The position numbers and the translations under genes are program-made. Shown here one piece after another: positions 62,968 to 64,000 of a DNA stretch of 64,000 bases (within the stretch, counting starts at the first letter, position 1; each line of letters begins with the position of its first letter). The notes below the pieces were generated by a model. It did no database searches. It saw nothing but the letters and a program-made list of their open reading frames with translations, and was not told where the DNA came from. The DNA is from Aquicella siphonis (GTDB lineage Bacteria > Pseudomonadota > Gammaproteobacteria > DSM-16500), in NCBI RefSeq assembly GCF_902459485.1, contig NZ_LR699119.1, forward strand, positions 1,302,001 through 1,366,000, given 5' to 3'.

Positions 62968-63954
62968 TTACGGACGCTGTACGGCTACTATGCTATGAGC
63001 ATATGAAGCCCCTTTCGCGACGACGCAATCAAATTTAATTCCCACATACTGCCCGCTTAAATTGCTGGTCAAACCTAACTGGAACAACCTAGGGTTAGGG
63101 TTATCGCTATCGCCGCTAATATACGGAATCTCGATAAACTGTTCAGAAAGGATTGCCGCAAAATAGTTCAGGTTGCCCGCCGGGGGCGCACTAAAACCGT
63201 AAGCCGCACCCGCCGCGCTCGGCAAATAAGGGTCGGGGATAATAGGCAACTCACCCGCCTGTGTTGAAAGGGTTTTTACCTTTACACCCGCTACAACCTC
63301 GGCACTCCCGAAGGTGATTTGCGCCGCTTTTGCCTCACGGTCAAGGTAATCGCCTAATACCGGGTTTACGATAATTGCTGACGGTCTATTTTTGTATGTT
63401 TGGTTTGCTATCATTACGGCGACCTGCGCTTTCAAGCCGTCAATAATGCTAGCACCCGGCGCTATAACACTGGTCTGTGTGATCTGTGTTAACAAACCTA
63501 CATACTGGTTAGTGGTAGGGGTGGTCAAACTGGTATCATTACCGTTCCAAAGCGCGGCACCGCGCACCACCTCAATACCGTTAATAATATCTTCCAAATC
63601 ACGGCCTACAATATAAGCAAACTGGTTTTGCTGTTGTGTTACTTCCTTATCAAACAGTGAAATGTTTGTCTGGTTGGTAATCGCTTTGATATATGCCGAC
63701 CTTTCAACACGGGTAGGTACCGCGGGGGTGGGCGCAATATTACGCGGGTCAGTAAACGCACCTTGTGCAATAGCGGTCTGCTCAAAGTAACGGTGCGGGT
63801 GGCCTGTCGCTTTCATGGTAGGCATACGTTGCATGACGACAGAATTTCTACGGACAATATCCATGATCTCAGATTCGAAATCAGGCACTTCGATTGCACC
63901 GGGCCCTAAGAAATCCGCGGCGGCTTGCATACTAATAAAATTAGCATCGGTCAT
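62968..63954 (-). CDS. Major capsid protein (HK97-fold)
   Basis: 328 residues. Helical start FISMQAAADFLGPGAIEVPD, a core with FGFSAPPAGNLNYFAAILSE and an end with FQLGLTSNLSGQYVGIKFDC; the N-arm, spine helix (EDIINGIEVVRGAALWNGND) and A-domain order is that of HK97-type capsids. It lacks a protease or scaffold gene in the visible part. First visible late gene; promoter and packaging genes lie to the right. Confidence 0.8.
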   Translation of the reverse strand: MTDANFISMQAAADFLGPGAIEVPDFESEIMDIVRRNSVVMQRMPTMKATGHPHRYFEQTAIAQGAFTDPRNIAPTPAVPTRVERSAYIKAITNQTNISLFDKEVTQQQNQFAYIVGRDLEDIINGIEVVRGAALWNGNDTSLTTPTTNQYVGLLTQITQTSVIAPGASIIDGLKAQVAVMIANQTYKNRPSAIIVNPVLGDYLDREAKAAQITFGSAEVVAGVKVKTLSTQAGELPIIPDPYLPSAAGAAYGFSAPPAGNLNYFAAILSEQFIEIPYISGDSDNPNPRLFQLGLTSNLSGQYVGIKFDCVVAKGASYAHSIVAVQRP

Positions 63955-64000
63955 TTCAAAATCTCCTTAATTTAATGCGCCTATTAACGGCTTCTATAGG

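Larger units (their letters stand above)
27265..64000. mobile_element. Prophage of a contractile-tailed phage (right end outside window)
   Basis: Left boundary is the tRNA fragment. Early genes (27,460-36,523) run rightward: recombination, small proteins and anti-defence genes. Integrase and all virion genes (36,533-63,954) run leftward, and the two blocks converge. Sheath, tube, tape measure, baseplate J, spike and hub genes show myovirus morphology. Within the visible 36.7 kb there is no terminase, portal, lysis cassette, replication gene or lysogeny repressor; these may lie to the right. Confidence 0.93.

Overview
The window joins a conserved gammaproteobacterial chromosome segment (about 1-27,260) to most of a prophage (about 27,265-64,000, running off the right edge). 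The chromosomal part points to Legionellales, probably a Coxiella/Aquicella relative. Reasons: the TCA genes lie as divergent gltA and sdhCDAB-sucABCD, a membrane protein resembles the Coxiella CBU_0592 family, and several proteins look like host-interaction factors (calpain-like protease, helical orphan proteins). This placement is inferred from gene content and protein similarity recalled from memory, not from a search.

Region 1 (1-4,521): class Ia ribonucleotide reductase nrdAB (nrdA cut by the left edge) and a small secreted NTF2-like protein. Region 2 (4,549-12,481): two orphan proteins (one a HAD-like fold whose nucleophile position is Asn), a small membrane protein, the tRNA-dihydrouridine synthase dusA, an alpha/beta hydrolase and an 852-residue calpain-family protease ending in a glycine-zipper membrane segment. 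Region 3 (12,553-26,566): lapB-lapA, serS, and the leftward sdhCDAB-sucABCD block, divergent from gltA across a 325-bp intergenic region. Then comes an outer-membrane beta-barrel gene.

Region 4 (27,265-36,523): the prophage begins in a 45-bp 3' fragment of a tRNA, probably tRNA-Ala(CGC). Rightward early genes follow: RecE-like exonuclease, RecT annealing protein, many small phage proteins, two zinc-ribbon mini-proteins, a Gly-Ser/Tyr/Asp repeat protein, a possible structured RNA and an accessory cluster. The cluster holds a clear Tad2 (DUF2829) homologue and a second, divergent one. Region 5 (36,533-40,078): a catalytic-domain-only tyrosine recombinase, then a small Acb2/Tad1-family gene split by a 2,386-bp IS3-type transposon. 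That transposon is flanked by a 5-bp target duplication (CTCAG) and carries captured pieces of foreign genes. Rejoining the flanks restores a 69-residue protein exactly.

Region 6 (40,128-64,000): leftward late genes of a contractile-tailed phage. In transcription order they are: major capsid, head completion genes, paralogous neck/tail genes, fibre-like proteins, sheath, tube, tail-assembly chaperone with a -1 frameshift (A AAA AAA), tape measure, baseplate genes and three paralogous tail-fibre genes. Early and late transcription converge near 36,530. Terminase, portal, lysis, replication and repressor genes are not seen and may lie beyond 64,000.

The most interesting result is the concentration of anti-signalling (anti-Thoeris/anti-CBASS) sponge families in the accessory zone, one of them inactivated by a transposon whose insertion can be reversed on paper.
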